A program made the translations under genes and the position numbers. Below the pieces are notes generated by a model. It was given only the letters and a program-made list of their open reading frames with translations, had not been told where the DNA came from and made no database searches. From Acidobacteriota bacterium (lineage in GTDB: Bacteria > Acidobacteriota > Terriglobia > Bryobacterales > Bryobacteraceae): 64,000 nt of DNA. The stretch spans positions 1 through 64,000 of the forward strand of contig JANXRE010000072.1 of assembly GCA_025353165.1 (NCBI GenBank), given 5' to 3'. Positions 34,359 to 46,403 of the stretch are shown in pieces; position 1 is the stretch's first letter; each line of letters starts with the position of its first letter.

Positions 34359-34780
34359 GCGCGAAGTACATCCACATTCTCTCTCGGCGCCCACCGAGGT
34401 GTCAAACCTCCCGCTTCTGGTTTTTTTTCAATTCCGTGACAGGAGACCATCATCCTGTTTCAAGCCTCCCCTGTTCCGCTAGATTCTATTGTGCCGGACG
34501 GATGGAACAGGGTTGGTTTCGATTGTTTTACTACAGTTATAGTTTTCCATAAGCATATGTAAACAAAGGAGTAATTTTAAGTGTCGATCGTGTAAGTTGA
34601 CGCTTCCAATCCGTGTACTTGTGTTATGCTGAAATTCCACAAACGAGATGGGAGCGTCATGGATCGCTCCCCGGGTAGCGGCGGGAAAACTCATTTCGGG
34701 CTGAAAGCAATCGTGTAATTTTCACAGTCTGTGGAAATCCTGTGCATGAGTTGTGCTTGGCTTAGGGGCGGGGATTGGCA
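34359..34780. other. gene-free region upstream of dnaA, candidate oriC
   Basis: No gene is visible in these 422 bases. The part from about 34515 to 34590 is clearly AT-rich for this genome (ATTGTTTTACTACAG, TAAGCATATGTAAAC, GTAATTTTAAG) and could be the unwinding element. A cluster of DnaA-box-like sites lies at 34718-34749 just before dnaA. The position between tRNA-Gly and dnaA-dnaN-gyrB is the commonest place for oriC. Confidence 0.5.
34718..34749. promoter_or_regulatory. three DnaA-box-like sites before dnaA
   Basis: Against TTATNCACA: ATTTTCACA at 34718-34726 (7/9), TGTGGAAAT at 34730-34738 on the other strand (7/9), TGTGCATGA at 34741-34749 on the other strand (8/9). The starts are 12 and 11 bases apart, about one helical turn. 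They could serve origin function, dnaA autoregulation, or both. Matches are imperfect. Confidence 0.45.
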
Positions 34781-36091
34781 ATGAACGCGTGGGATCAAAT
34801 TAAGCAACACCTGGAATCGAAGGTGAGCGTGGAAGCTTACCAAAACTGGATTCTGCGGACAGGCTTTCTGGGGCAGGAGAATGGCGTTCTTCGCGTCAGC
34901 GTTCCGGATCACGTGACGAAGGATTGGCTGGAGCAGGATTACGCCGCTCACATCCGGGTGGCTGTTTCCAATATGGCGTTGCCCATCGAATCCGTCGCCT
35001 ACGAACTGGCGTCCGGGCAGCCTCGCTATACCGCTTTGCGGCACGACGCTCAGGACGGCGAGGAGTTCTCGCCAGCCAGCCAGTTGAATCCGAAATTCTC
35101 CTTCGAAAATTTTGTAGTGGGCTCTTGCAACCAATTTGCGCATGCGGCAGCTCAAGCGGTGGCGGCCACGCCATCCCGCAGCTATAACCCCCTGTTTATC
35201 TATGGGGGCGTGGGGATGGGCAAGACTCACCTGCTGCACGCGATCGGCCGCGCCCTGCTCCGGAATTACGCCACGATGCGGATCGTCTACACCTCCAGCG
35301 AACGGTTCATGAACGAGATGATCAGTTGCATCAAGACGGACCGGATGCCGCTGTTTCATCGGCATTACCGCTCAGCGGACGTACTGCTGATCGACGACAT
35401 TCAGATCCTCGCCGGTAAAGAGCGGACACAGGAAGAATTCTTCCATACCTTCAACGAACTCTACGATCACCAGAAGCAGATTGTGGTGTCGAGCGACTCG
35501 GCGCCGAAAAGCACGCCAGGTTTAGTGGAACGGCTACGCTCGCGTTTTGAATGGGGATTGATGGTCGACATCCAGCCGCCGGACCTCGAAACCAAGATGG
35601 CCATCCTCGATAAGAAATCGGAGTCGGAGGGCGTCGATCTCCCGGAGGATGTTCGAGTCTTTATCGCGACCAAGACCAGGAACAACGTTCGCGAGCTTGA
35701 GGGCGCTCTGGTCAAGTTGCTGGCCTACTCATCGGTAACGGGCGCCCGAATCAATCTCCCGATGGCTCAACAGGTGCTGAAGCACCTGAACCAGAATCAG
35801 GAGAAGCGAATGTCCATCGACTCGATTGTGCGGGCCACTGCTGAGCACTTTCAGATGCAGCCATCTCAATTAAAGCAGAAGAGTAATGAACGCAAAATTA
35901 CATATCCCCGCCAGATCGCGATGTACCTGGCGAAAGAACTGACGCGTTCGTCGCTACCCGAGATCGGCCGGGCCTTCGGTGGCAAGCACCATACTACGGT
36001 CCTTCATTCGGTCCAGAAGATCGACCATCTTCGGGCGCATGATCAGGATTTGAACAGAACTATCCACACGATAACCGACGCCATCCGTTAG
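34781..36091 (+). CDS. dnaA: chromosomal replication initiator DnaA
   Basis: 436 aa. Domain I: MNAWDQIKQHLESKVSVEAYQNWI. AAA+ domain: Walker A GGVGMGKTHLLHAIG, Walker B LLIDDIQILAGKERTQEEFF, arginine finger/box VERLRSRFEWGLMVDI. Domain IV with the DnaA-box recognition element IGRAFGGKHHTTVLHS. Domain II is very short, so the protein is at the small end of the family. ATG 34781 is preferred to TTG 34775; AGGGGCGGGG lies upstream as a strong ribosome site. It begins the dnaA-dnaN-gyrB order. Confidence 0.98.
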   Translation: MNAWDQIKQHLESKVSVEAYQNWILRTGFLGQENGVLRVSVPDHVTKDWLEQDYAAHIRVAVSNMALPIESVAYELASGQPRYTALRHDAQDGEEFSPASQLNPKFSFENFVVGSCNQFAHAAAQAVAATPSRSYNPLFIYGGVGMGKTHLLHAIGRALLRNYATMRIVYTSSERFMNEMISCIKTDRMPLFHRHYRSADVLLIDDIQILAGKERTQEEFFHTFNELYDHQKQIVVSSDSAPKSTPGLVERLRSRFEWGLMVDIQPPDLETKMAILDKKSESEGVDLPEDVRVFIATKTRNNVRELEGALVKLLAYSSVTGARINLPMAQQVLKHLNQNQEKRMSIDSIVRATAEHFQMQPSQLKQKSNERKITYPRQIAMYLAKELTRSSLPEIGRAFGGKHHTTVLHSVQKIDHLRAHDQDLNRTIHTITDAIR

Positions 36092-36224
36092 AGAAACGAT
36101 CGGTTTTCCGATGACCACCCCCGATACCTTGTTAAACCCTGTGGAGCGCTTTCCCGACCCTGAATTTGTCCACTGTCATGCAGTACGATTTAAACAGCTA
36201 CATGTAGCCGGAAGGGTAAGGATT

Positions 36225-36233
36225 TGCTATAAT
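36225..36233 (+). promoter_or_regulatory. extended -10 promoter element upstream of dnaN
   Basis: TGCTATAAT is a perfect extended -10 element (TGn + TATAAT). It lies 92 bases before the dnaN start in the 233-bp dnaA-dnaN spacer. No good -35 box precedes it, as is allowed for extended -10 promoters. The spacer also has weak DnaA-box-like TTGTCCACT near 36166. Confidence 0.55.
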
Positions 36234-36324
36234 TTAGGGAGATTTCAACATTTCAACAGGCCCTACCAATCCTGTTCCTATACAGGATTATTTCTAAAGG
36301 AAGAATCATACGGAGTCCGGCCCA

Positions 36325-39878
<3,554 letters not shown>

Positions 39879-39890
39879 TCCGTTGTGGCG

Positions 39891-39931
39891 CACGTACGAG
39901 TACGTGCCGCGTCGCCAGTCATGGCGACGCC
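39891..39931. terminator. two tandem perfect hairpins between gyrB and alr
   Basis: GCACGTAC-GA-GTACGTGC at 39891-39908 and GCGTCGCC-AGTCAT-GGCGACGC at 39910-39931 are perfect 8-bp stems back to back, 13 bp after the gyrB stop and 27 bp before the alr stop. No U tract follows on either strand, so this is not a classical intrinsic terminator, but the position between convergent genes suits transcript-end protection or two-way termination. Confidence 0.5.
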
Positions 39932-39957
39932 TTGCCACCGGGGAGCGCGTCTACGCT

Positions 39958-41091
39958 CTACACATAAATCCTCTTCACCCGCGCGTGAATCCCGCACAGC
40001 ACGCCGTACGAGATGGTCCCCGCCGTGCGCGCCATCTGCTGTGCATCGATGCTTAGTCCGCCCTCGGTTCCCAACAGCGTGACGGCATCGCCCGGTTGCA
40101 GCCCGGGAGTCTGGCTGATGTCGATGGTTGTCAAATCCATCGAGACCGCGCCGATGATCGGAGCGAACTTGCCCCCCGCGATCACCCGGCCGCGGTTCGA
40201 CAATCGGTGCGGAATGCCGTCCGCATAACCGGCGGCCAGTACTGCGATCCGCATCGGACGGCTGGCGCGGTACATCCCGCCGTATCCCACCAGCCAGCCT
40301 TGCGGAATATCTTTCACCGCGAGAATGGCGGCCTTCCACGCGAGCGCCGGCTTCACGTTCAGCAATTGCCGTGGGGCCTCGCCGCGCGACGGTGAAACGT
40401 ATCCGTAAATCGCATGACCCGGGCGGACCATTGTGCCCCAGGCGTCCTTCCGGCAGTACGCAATCGGGATGCTGCTCGAGAGGTGGACGTAATCGAAATG
40501 GATTCCCGCCGCCGCGACGCCATCACAAATCGAGCGGAAGCGTTCGATCTGCTCTGGAGTTTGAGAACTGGAGTAATCCGCCGCGGATGCGAAATGCGTC
40601 ATCAGCCCTTCCAGGCGTGCCCATGAATTCCCGAGAATAGCGGCCGCTACCTCGGAAGCGCTGGCCCGCGTCCCCAGCCGTCCCATCCCGCTGTCGATCT
40701 TCAGATGGTAAGGGACGATCTGTTCGCGCTGCGCGGCCAGACGGTCCAGCTCCGCGATGTCGGCCAGCGTGTGAATGACGGGCGTCAGACCAAATTCGAG
40801 CAGAGCGGCCCGCTCCGACGGAAGAAAATCGGCCATGACGAGGATCCGCGCGCCGATGCCGGCCTCCCTGAGGGCGCAGCCTTCTTCCACGTTGCCGACA
40901 CACAGCCATCGCGCGCCTTCGTTCACCAGCACCCGCGACACTTCAACAGCGCCGTGCCGGTAGGCATCCGCTTTCACCACCGGCGCGATTTCCACGCCTG
41001 GGCCGGTGATCTCGCGGACGGCCCTGAAGTTCCCGGCGATCTGGCTGCGCGAGACCTCCACCCACGAACGGAACGGCTGCGGCATCACCAT
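39958..41091 (-). CDS. alr: alanine racemase
   Basis: 377-aa PLP enzyme making D-alanine for peptidoglycan. N-terminal barrel with the PLP lysine in PVVKADAYRHG (Lys40); the family consensus has Gly where Arg44 stands. LKIDSGMGRLG, the catalytic tyrosine loop GYGGMYRAS and AAGYADGIPHRLSNRG, IIGAVSMDLTTIDIS follow. MVMP at 41091 or MP at 41085 are both possible starts. It ends the minus-strand glycan gene run with a 1-bp gap after the GT4 gene. Confidence 0.93.
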   Translation of the reverse strand: MVMPQPFRSWVEVSRSQIAGNFRAVREITGPGVEIAPVVKADAYRHGAVEVSRVLVNEGARWLCVGNVEEGCALREAGIGARILVMADFLPSERAALLEFGLTPVIHTLADIAELDRLAAQREQIVPYHLKIDSGMGRLGTRASASEVAAAILGNSWARLEGLMTHFASAADYSSSQTPEQIERFRSICDGVAAAGIHFDYVHLSSSIPIAYCRKDAWGTMVRPGHAIYGYVSPSRGEAPRQLLNVKPALAWKAAILAVKDIPQGWLVGYGGMYRASRPMRIAVLAAGYADGIPHRLSNRGRVIAGGKFAPIIGAVSMDLTTIDISQTPGLQPGDAVTLLGTEGGLSIDAQQMARTAGTISYGVLCGIHARVKRIYV

Positions 41092-41092
41092 T

Positions 41093-42184
41093 TCATTTTT
41101 TCACGAGACTCTCGAGCAGGCGCTCGTACGCGTCGGTCACGGCCTCCCAGTTGTACCGGTCCCGAACGCGCTGGACCGCTTTCGCTCGCCAGGCGTTCCG
41201 TTCCTCTTCTGGCATCGCCAGCACTTCCCGCATTCGATCCGCCAGGTTCTCGTGATCGAACGGGATACCCGCGCCGGCCGCGACCTCCGCATTCTCAGTA
41301 TTGTCGAGGTACAGGGTGAGAGCGCCGCGGCCCATGTTCTCGATGAGGGCCGGATGCGTGCCTCCGACTTCGGTGGCGTGAATGTACGCAAGACAATGCG
41401 AACCGAGTTCTTGATAACCCTGGCCGTAGATCGCCCCGGGGATGACCACCCGGGAATCGGCGGTGTCCCGGACGCGCGCGATGTACTCCGGCGCGTATGG
41501 CGCATCGCCGACGAGAGCCAGCCGGCAATCGGTGACCAGGCGTTCGAACGATTCCCGCACATAGAGCGCGTTGTTCTCCGGCTCCATGCGGCTGACGTAG
41601 AGGAAGTAGCGGCCGGGCTCGAGGCCGAGGCGGTCCGGAGCTTCCGCCGTCGGCGTCTTCCCGATATCCGCGCCGTAGGGGATCATCGTCGAAGGCTGGC
41701 CGTAGCGTTCCCGATAATATCGCTGGATCTCGCTCGCGTCCGTTACCACCGCGTCGGGAAAGACCGTGGCCAGGCGCTCCGAGATCGCGTACCAGAGCTT
41801 GGCGATCCGGTTCCACTTCTTCCGGTTCCTCTCCAGTCCGTCCACATTCAGGGCGACGCCGATACCCGCGAGGCGCGGCATCCAAGTGAAAATGGCATTC
41901 GCCGCGTTGCAGTAGAGCACTGCGTCTCGCCGGTGCGAGAGCAGATGAAAGGTGGAGACCAGCGTATGCGCGACGGTATCCAGATACTTGTGGCGAATGG
42001 TGGGAAGAAACGTAAGGTGAACACCGCGGTAAACCGGGGCGGCGGCGCGCTCGCGGCAGTACACCGTTACATCATGCCCGCGGCTGGCGAGCCGGGTGGA
42101 CAACTCCTCGGCGAAGGTCTCGAAGCCTCCATAGCTTGCGGGAATCCCTCGCGTGCCAAGGATGGCCAGCCGTAGCGGCCGCAC
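41093..42184 (-). CDS. family 4 glycosyltransferase (DUF1972-type, rhamnosyltransferase-like)
   Basis: 363 aa, GT-B fold. RLAILGTRGIPASYGGFETFAEEL is the hallmark N terminus of the DUF1972 subgroup; GRYFLYVSRMEPENN starts the nucleotide-sugar domain and EVGGTHPALIENMG is the donor-binding EX7E-like motif. Relatives add rhamnose or other sugars to lipid-linked glycans. It starts 1 bp after the preceding GT2 gene and belongs to a five-glycosyltransferase run. Confidence 0.87.
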   Translation of the reverse strand: MRPLRLAILGTRGIPASYGGFETFAEELSTRLASRGHDVTVYCRERAAAPVYRGVHLTFLPTIRHKYLDTVAHTLVSTFHLLSHRRDAVLYCNAANAIFTWMPRLAGIGVALNVDGLERNRKKWNRIAKLWYAISERLATVFPDAVVTDASEIQRYYRERYGQPSTMIPYGADIGKTPTAEAPDRLGLEPGRYFLYVSRMEPENNALYVRESFERLVTDCRLALVGDAPYAPEYIARVRDTADSRVVIPGAIYGQGYQELGSHCLAYIHATEVGGTHPALIENMGRGALTLYLDNTENAEVAAGAGIPFDHENLADRMREVLAMPEEERNAWRAKAVQRVRDRYNWEAVTDAYERLLESLVKK

Positions 42185-42185
42185 G

Positions 42186-43232
42186 TCAACTGCGCGCCGC
42201 GCGGGAGCGTGAAACCACTTTCTGCTGAACGCGCGCCGGGCGGCTTACCGGCTCATAGGAAAACCAACTCGCCATGTACTGGTCCGAGGCGCGGCGGCGG
42301 GCCATGATTTCCTGGCGCTTCACGATGAACCGGCGCCAGTTCGACGCGACATACCATAGGGCCTTCAGAGAACTCTGTTCCCGTACCAGGCAGCAGCCCA
42401 GGACGATCAGATCCCGCGCCGTGATCGAGAGCCAGTTCCGGCGGTAGAGATCCGGCGTCATGTTCTTGATGCGCATCAGGAAGCGGTTCTTCACCGAGTG
42501 CATGTTAATGACCGCCGGCAGAGCGCGCCGGTTGCCTGGCAGAACATTGCGAACGTGATAGCCGCGCGCGTGCGGGGTGTAAATGCACCGCCAGCCCAGC
42601 AACTGGGCGCGCCAGGCGACATCGGCGTCCTCGCGGTACACGAAGAAATCGGGATCGAAGAATTCGCCGTCGATGGATACGTCGTCGATCATCGTCCGGC
42701 GGTAGAGCGCGGCCGCCGCGGTCGCGCCGAAGACATACTCGTGGTTGAGAAAATGCCCGTTGTCCACTTCCTGGCTGCCGCGATCCAGATGCCGCAGCAT
42801 CGGAGTGAAGTAAATGCCGGTGGAATCCACCAGCGGCTTCTCGGGCAAATCAAAAGTGGCCAGTATCGCCAGAAGCTTGCCGCAGATGGTGCCGATCTTC
42901 GGGTTCATCCCGCCCGCGTCCACCAGCGCTTGAATGAAATCGGGCAGCAGCAGCAGATCGGGATTCAGCGTTAGAACCCAGTCGCCCCGGGAGATCGCGA
43001 TGGCCTGATTCTGCGCCGCCGCAAAGCCGATGTTCTCGTCGTTGTAGACGATGGTGCAGCGGTCTTCGAACTGTTCGAGGATATCGACAGTTCCGTCCAT
43101 CGAGGCATTGTCGATGACGATAATGTCGCGGCTCGGGTACCTTTGGGACAGGACCGATTCCAGGCATCTTTTGATGAAGCGCCCGCTGTTGTAGGTCACT
43201 ATCGTGACGGATACAGAGTCGTTCAGAGCCAT
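42186..43232 (-). CDS. family 2 glycosyltransferase
   Basis: 348 aa, GT-A fold. SVTIVTYNSGRFIKRCLESV, VIDNASMDGTVDIL, NIGFAAAQNQAI, TLNPDLLLLPDF (the DxD equivalent is NPD), and FVYREDADVAWRAQLLGW with the catalytic-base Asp region. The C-terminal 100 residues are basic and helical. These NPD-type GT2 enzymes are typically rhamnosyl- or galactofuranosyltransferases of surface glycans. Confidence 0.87.
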   Translation of the reverse strand: MALNDSVSVTIVTYNSGRFIKRCLESVLSQRYPSRDIIVIDNASMDGTVDILEQFEDRCTIVYNDENIGFAAAQNQAIAISRGDWVLTLNPDLLLLPDFIQALVDAGGMNPKIGTICGKLLAILATFDLPEKPLVDSTGIYFTPMLRHLDRGSQEVDNGHFLNHEYVFGATAAAALYRRTMIDDVSIDGEFFDPDFFVYREDADVAWRAQLLGWRCIYTPHARGYHVRNVLPGNRRALPAVINMHSVKNRFLMRIKNMTPDLYRRNWLSITARDLIVLGCCLVREQSSLKALWYVASNWRRFIVKRQEIMARRRASDQYMASWFSYEPVSRPARVQQKVVSRSRAARS

Positions 43233-43258
43233 GCAGTAGTAGTCTTCATTCCTCGTGG

Positions 43259-44254
43259 CTAACCCACCGGGTGGGACAAACTGCTTGGTCCCTCAAGATT
43301 GTCTTCGCTTGCCGGACGCACATTCCGTGGGATTGGCTCCCTGCCAAACAGGAGGCAGAAAACCGCAAGGCGAAAAACCCTGCCGTACGCAGCGATGGGC
43401 ACCCCGCTCCGTTTCAGAATAGGTTCCACGAACATTCTTAAAACGGCCCCCGTAACCACGGCCATGCTGACAGCCCTAAACTGCGGGCGGGGAAGGTACT
43501 TCCCAGCATACCTCAACAGGCCGCCATACCAATAGCGCGCACGAAACTCAGGAGGGATCCCCCCCACCGAATGCGCGCCCGTGTGACGCGCACGGACCCC
43601 GGATTCATACCAAAATCTGTGACCTGATTCGGCCGCACGACGGCAAAAATCGACATCCTCGAACCAAACCGGGTAAAATCCCTCGTCAAACCCGCCCAAC
43701 TTCTCGAAAACGTCCCGCCGAACCAGGAGGAAGGCACCCGCGGGTTGCTCGACCGGACCCGGCAGCTTCAAATCGCGATCCAGATAACGGTAGGAGCGGT
43801 TCACTGGGTTCGTAGGCCATAGGACATTTAACCCGAGCACCTCGAATACCAACGTCCAAGCCGTCGGAAAGCGTCGAATCGTAAAGCCGACCTGCGTCGT
43901 TCCGTCCGCGTTTACGAGTCGTCCGGCGGAAGCCCCATACTGCTCCGCCGCCCGGATCAAGGATCTAAGATCGTCCAAAAGCACGGCATCCGGGTTCAAA
44001 ATCAACAGATAGGGAGAGCTGGCGGCCGCCGCGCCCTGGTTCACCGCCGCCGCAAAACCAAGGTTCGTTTTGTTCTCGATCAGGCGTACGTTCGAAATAC
44101 TACAAATGTCATTAATAGGCTCACCGGTGGAGCCGTTATCCACCACGACGACCTGCTCCATATCGTGGAGCGCCGCGAGACACTCCCGGATTACCGCACC
44201 GGAATTGTGAGTGACTACAACGGCCGAAACAGGATGCACTGTCTCACTTTCCAA
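43259..44254 (-). CDS. family 2 glycosyltransferase
   Basis: 331 aa. SAVVVTHNSGAVIRECLAAL, VVVDNGSTGEPINDI, NLGFAAAVNQGAAAA, LLILNPDAVLLDD, FYPVWFEDVDFCRRAAESGH. C-terminal hydrophobic patch (FRLAVFCLLFG) may associate with the membrane. It overlaps the upstream GT2 gene by 11 bp. The base composition appears a little lower in GC than its neighbours by eye, though I did not count it. Confidence 0.86.
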   Translation of the reverse strand: MESETVHPVSAVVVTHNSGAVIRECLAALHDMEQVVVVDNGSTGEPINDICSISNVRLIENKTNLGFAAAVNQGAAAASSPYLLILNPDAVLLDDLRSLIRAAEQYGASAGRLVNADGTTQVGFTIRRFPTAWTLVFEVLGLNVLWPTNPVNRSYRYLDRDLKLPGPVEQPAGAFLLVRRDVFEKLGGFDEGFYPVWFEDVDFCRRAAESGHRFWYESGVRARHTGAHSVGGIPPEFRARYWYGGLLRYAGKYLPRPQFRAVSMAVVTGAVLRMFVEPILKRSGVPIAAYGRVFRLAVFCLLFGREPIPRNVRPASEDNLEGPSSLSHPVG

Positions 44255-45230
44255 TCAACCGGAAATACCAGCGCCAGTAGGTGTCGAACCCCGCCTGGCT
44301 TTGAATCTGCCGGATTGTTCGTTCGCTTTCTTCCACGGCCATCCGCACGGCCTCATAGCCGGACCTGTCGCGGCTCCAGGCCGCATAATGCCGGAGGCCT
44401 TCGATCTTCCCCCGCAAGGCCGCCATTCCGGCACCGCGACGGAAAGCCAAAAGAAGCCAAAGCAATTGACCGACCAGCGCAGGCCCGGGATTTCCAAATC
44501 TTAAGTGTTTGCAGTACAGTAACATCTGGTTCCGGGCAATCAGGCGTACCGTTCCTTTCCGCCACGCCCCGAGTGTCGCGCTTCCGGCGTGCAAGGCGAC
44601 GGCCGCCGGAACGTACCACCCGGTCGTCCCCCGAGCCGCACAACGCAAACACCAATCCACGTCCTCCAGGTAAGACTCGAACCGCTCGTCCAGGCCGCCG
44701 ATTTCCGCGATCGCCGACCGCTGCAGAAGAACGGCGGTGAAGGGCGCGAACTGGATCCGGAGCGGGGCGCTCCATTCCGGGCCGTCGGGCCGCTGGTTAC
44801 CGACCCGCCATGCCGTGCCAGCCCGGGACAACAGGTCATACGTGCCATCAATGGCGTTCGGGTTTCCCGCGTCGAGCAACTTACCCGTGGCGAAGCCGGC
44901 ATTTTTTGCGTGCGCAACTCCTACGATTGTAGAAATCCATTCTCGCGGGAGTTCGACATCATTATTCAGGACCGCAACCCAGTCGCTGGAAGCGAGGGCC
45001 AGGCCGTGGTTTACCGCCGCCGCAAAGCCTAGGTTCCGGGGGAGGCGAACCGTCAGGGCCCCCGCGGCTTCGGCGATTTCGACCGAAGCGTCGGCGGAAC
45101 CGTTGTCGACTACGATGACCCGCTCCAGCGGGTACGTTTGCAGCCGGAGTCCGTCGAGTAGACGGCTGAGGAGGTCCGCCCGGTCCCAGGTGGGTACGAC
45201 GGCCGTGACAGTTCCGAAGGAGGAAGTCAC
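44244..45230 (-). CDS. family 2 glycosyltransferase
   Basis: 328 aa. VTAVVPTWDRADLLSRLLDGL, VIVVDNGSADASVEIA, NLGFAAAVNHGLALA, VAVLNNDVELP (NND in place of DxD), ESYLEDVDWCLRCAARG. It overlaps the polyprenyl-type GT2 by 4 bp upstream and the next GT2 by 11 bp downstream. Donor and acceptor are unknown. Confidence 0.86.
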   Translation of the reverse strand: MTSSFGTVTAVVPTWDRADLLSRLLDGLRLQTYPLERVIVVDNGSADASVEIAEAAGALTVRLPRNLGFAAAVNHGLALASSDWVAVLNNDVELPREWISTIVGVAHAKNAGFATGKLLDAGNPNAIDGTYDLLSRAGTAWRVGNQRPDGPEWSAPLRIQFAPFTAVLLQRSAIAEIGGLDERFESYLEDVDWCLRCAARGTTGWYVPAAVALHAGSATLGAWRKGTVRLIARNQMLLYCKHLRFGNPGPALVGQLLWLLLAFRRGAGMAALRGKIEGLRHYAAWSRDRSGYEAVRMAVEESERTIRQIQSQAGFDTYWRWYFRLIGK

Positions 45231-45901
45231 GCACTAAACCTCTTCTTCACAAGAAAGAGAAGGTTGTAAATCCCGTCCCGCCAGGGGTTTAGCTTAATTT
45301 CTCCAAGCCGGGAAGTGTACTGCACAGGGATCTCCGCAAACCGGATCCGGGAGTTTTTCAGGGCTTCGATCTTGATCTCCTCCGAAAAGGCCATACTGTC
45401 GGATTCCAGCGTCATCCCAGCCAGGATGGACCGGCGCAGCACCCACATTCCCGATTGCGAGTCGCGGACCCACCGGAAATACAGGATGCTCATGGCCAGC
45501 GACAGGACGAGATTGCCCATCTTGTGCTTGAAACTCATCGCGCGCCGGTCCTGGACGGGGAACCGCGATGCGTTCAGAAAATCGACCTCCAGGTGGAGGA
45601 AGGCTTCGAGCAGGTAGGAGAGGGCGTCCGGCGGATACGAGTGGTCTCCATCCAGCGTTACGATGATGTCTCCCGTCGCCTGGCCGAATCCTCTCTTATA
45701 GGCGCGCCCGTAGCCTCGGACGTTCTCGCGGATCACCAGCGCGCCGAAGGTCGCGGCAACATCGGCCGTCCGGTCCGTCGAGCCGTTGTCCACCACAATC
45801 GTCTCATCCACGAACGGCGGCAGGCGCCGGAGCACTTTCTCGATCCCCTGCTCCTCATTCAGGCACGGTATAACAACCGTGATTCTCAGGTCCTTATACA
45901 T
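45227..45901 (-). CDS. DPM1-like family 2 glycosyltransferase
   Basis: 224 aa. DLRITVVIPCLNEEQGIEKVL, TIVVDNGSTDRTADVA, GYGRAYKRGFGQA and VTLDGDHSYPPDAL (a true DGD motif) match dolichyl/polyprenyl-phosphate sugar synthases; DSQSGMWVLRR and EEIKIEAL complete the pattern. No membrane anchor. ATG 45901 is chosen over upstream codons that are arginine-rich. It would make a polyprenyl-phosphate sugar or act early on the lipid carrier. First gene of the downstream minus-strand run. Confidence 0.86.
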   Translation of the reverse strand: MYKDLRITVVIPCLNEEQGIEKVLRRLPPFVDETIVVDNGSTDRTADVAATFGALVIRENVRGYGRAYKRGFGQATGDIIVTLDGDHSYPPDALSYLLEAFLHLEVDFLNASRFPVQDRRAMSFKHKMGNLVLSLAMSILYFRWVRDSQSGMWVLRRSILAGMTLESDSMAFSEEIKIEALKNSRIRFAEIPVQYTSRLGEIKLNPWRDGIYNLLFLVKKRFSA

Positions 45902-45932
45902 GCGGGGAGAGCGGGTCCGGTATGATGATAGC

Positions 45933-46403
45933 ATGCGGTCGATTCTGTCCTTGGGTGCTATCTTGTTGTGCTCACTCGCTTATGGCGGCTCGTCGGTCCG
46001 AACGATTTACATGATGTCGATGGGCAGCGGCCTCGATCAGTACCTCGCGGCCCGCATCGCCAAGGACGGGCGCTACGTCGTCGTGACCGATCCGCAGCTC
46101 GCCGATGCTATCTTCACCGACCAGATCGGAGAGCATTTTGAGCGCGAATTGGACCATCTGTATCCTCCCCCCGCGAAGAAGGACGACTCGGAGTCCACCG
46201 GATCCGGAAAGCAACGCGAGAGAGTAGGCGGGTTCTCGCGAGGCCGCGGCACTGTGTTCCTGGTGGACCGCTCTTCGCGCGCCGTGATCTGGTCCACCTA
46301 CGTGCCTGCCGGGACTTCGCGTCCGAGAGATGTGGAGAAGCGTGCCCGGCATATAGCCGACCTGCTAAAGAAGGAGCTGAAGGACTCCCCCGCTCAGCCC
46401 TGA
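45933..46403 (+). CDS. exported hypothetical protein inside the glycan locus
   Basis: 156 aa. Signal peptide MRSILSLGAILLCSLAYGG. The mature part (VRTIYMMSMGSGLDQYLAARIAKDGRYVVVTDPQLADAIFTDQIGEHFE) resembles small uncharacterised periplasmic proteins with a YxxxxDPxxAD-type segment, and a Gly/Arg-rich loop separates it from GTVFLVDRSSRAVIWSTY. It is the only plus-strand gene within the 40-51 kb locus, divergent from the DPM1-like gene (31 bp) and overlapping the GT2-GT4 fusion by 10 bp. TATGAT at 45921-45926 may be its -10 box. Confidence 0.72.
   Translation: MRSILSLGAILLCSLAYGGSSVRTIYMMSMGSGLDQYLAARIAKDGRYVVVTDPQLADAIFTDQIGEHFERELDHLYPPPAKKDDSESTGSGKQRERVGGFSRGRGTVFLVDRSSRAVIWSTYVPAGTSRPRDVEKRARHIADLLKKELKDSPAQP

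Noticed and set aside
34396-34428. Hairpin GAGGT/ACCTC followed by T8, terminator-like on the plus strand
   Set aside because: No plus-strand transcript ends here; the neighbouring gene and tRNA are on the minus strand and the T run is 10 bases away from the stem.
34597-34630. TTGACG ... TATGCT as a dnaA promoter
   Set aside because: The spacer is 22 bases, outside the usual 16-18.
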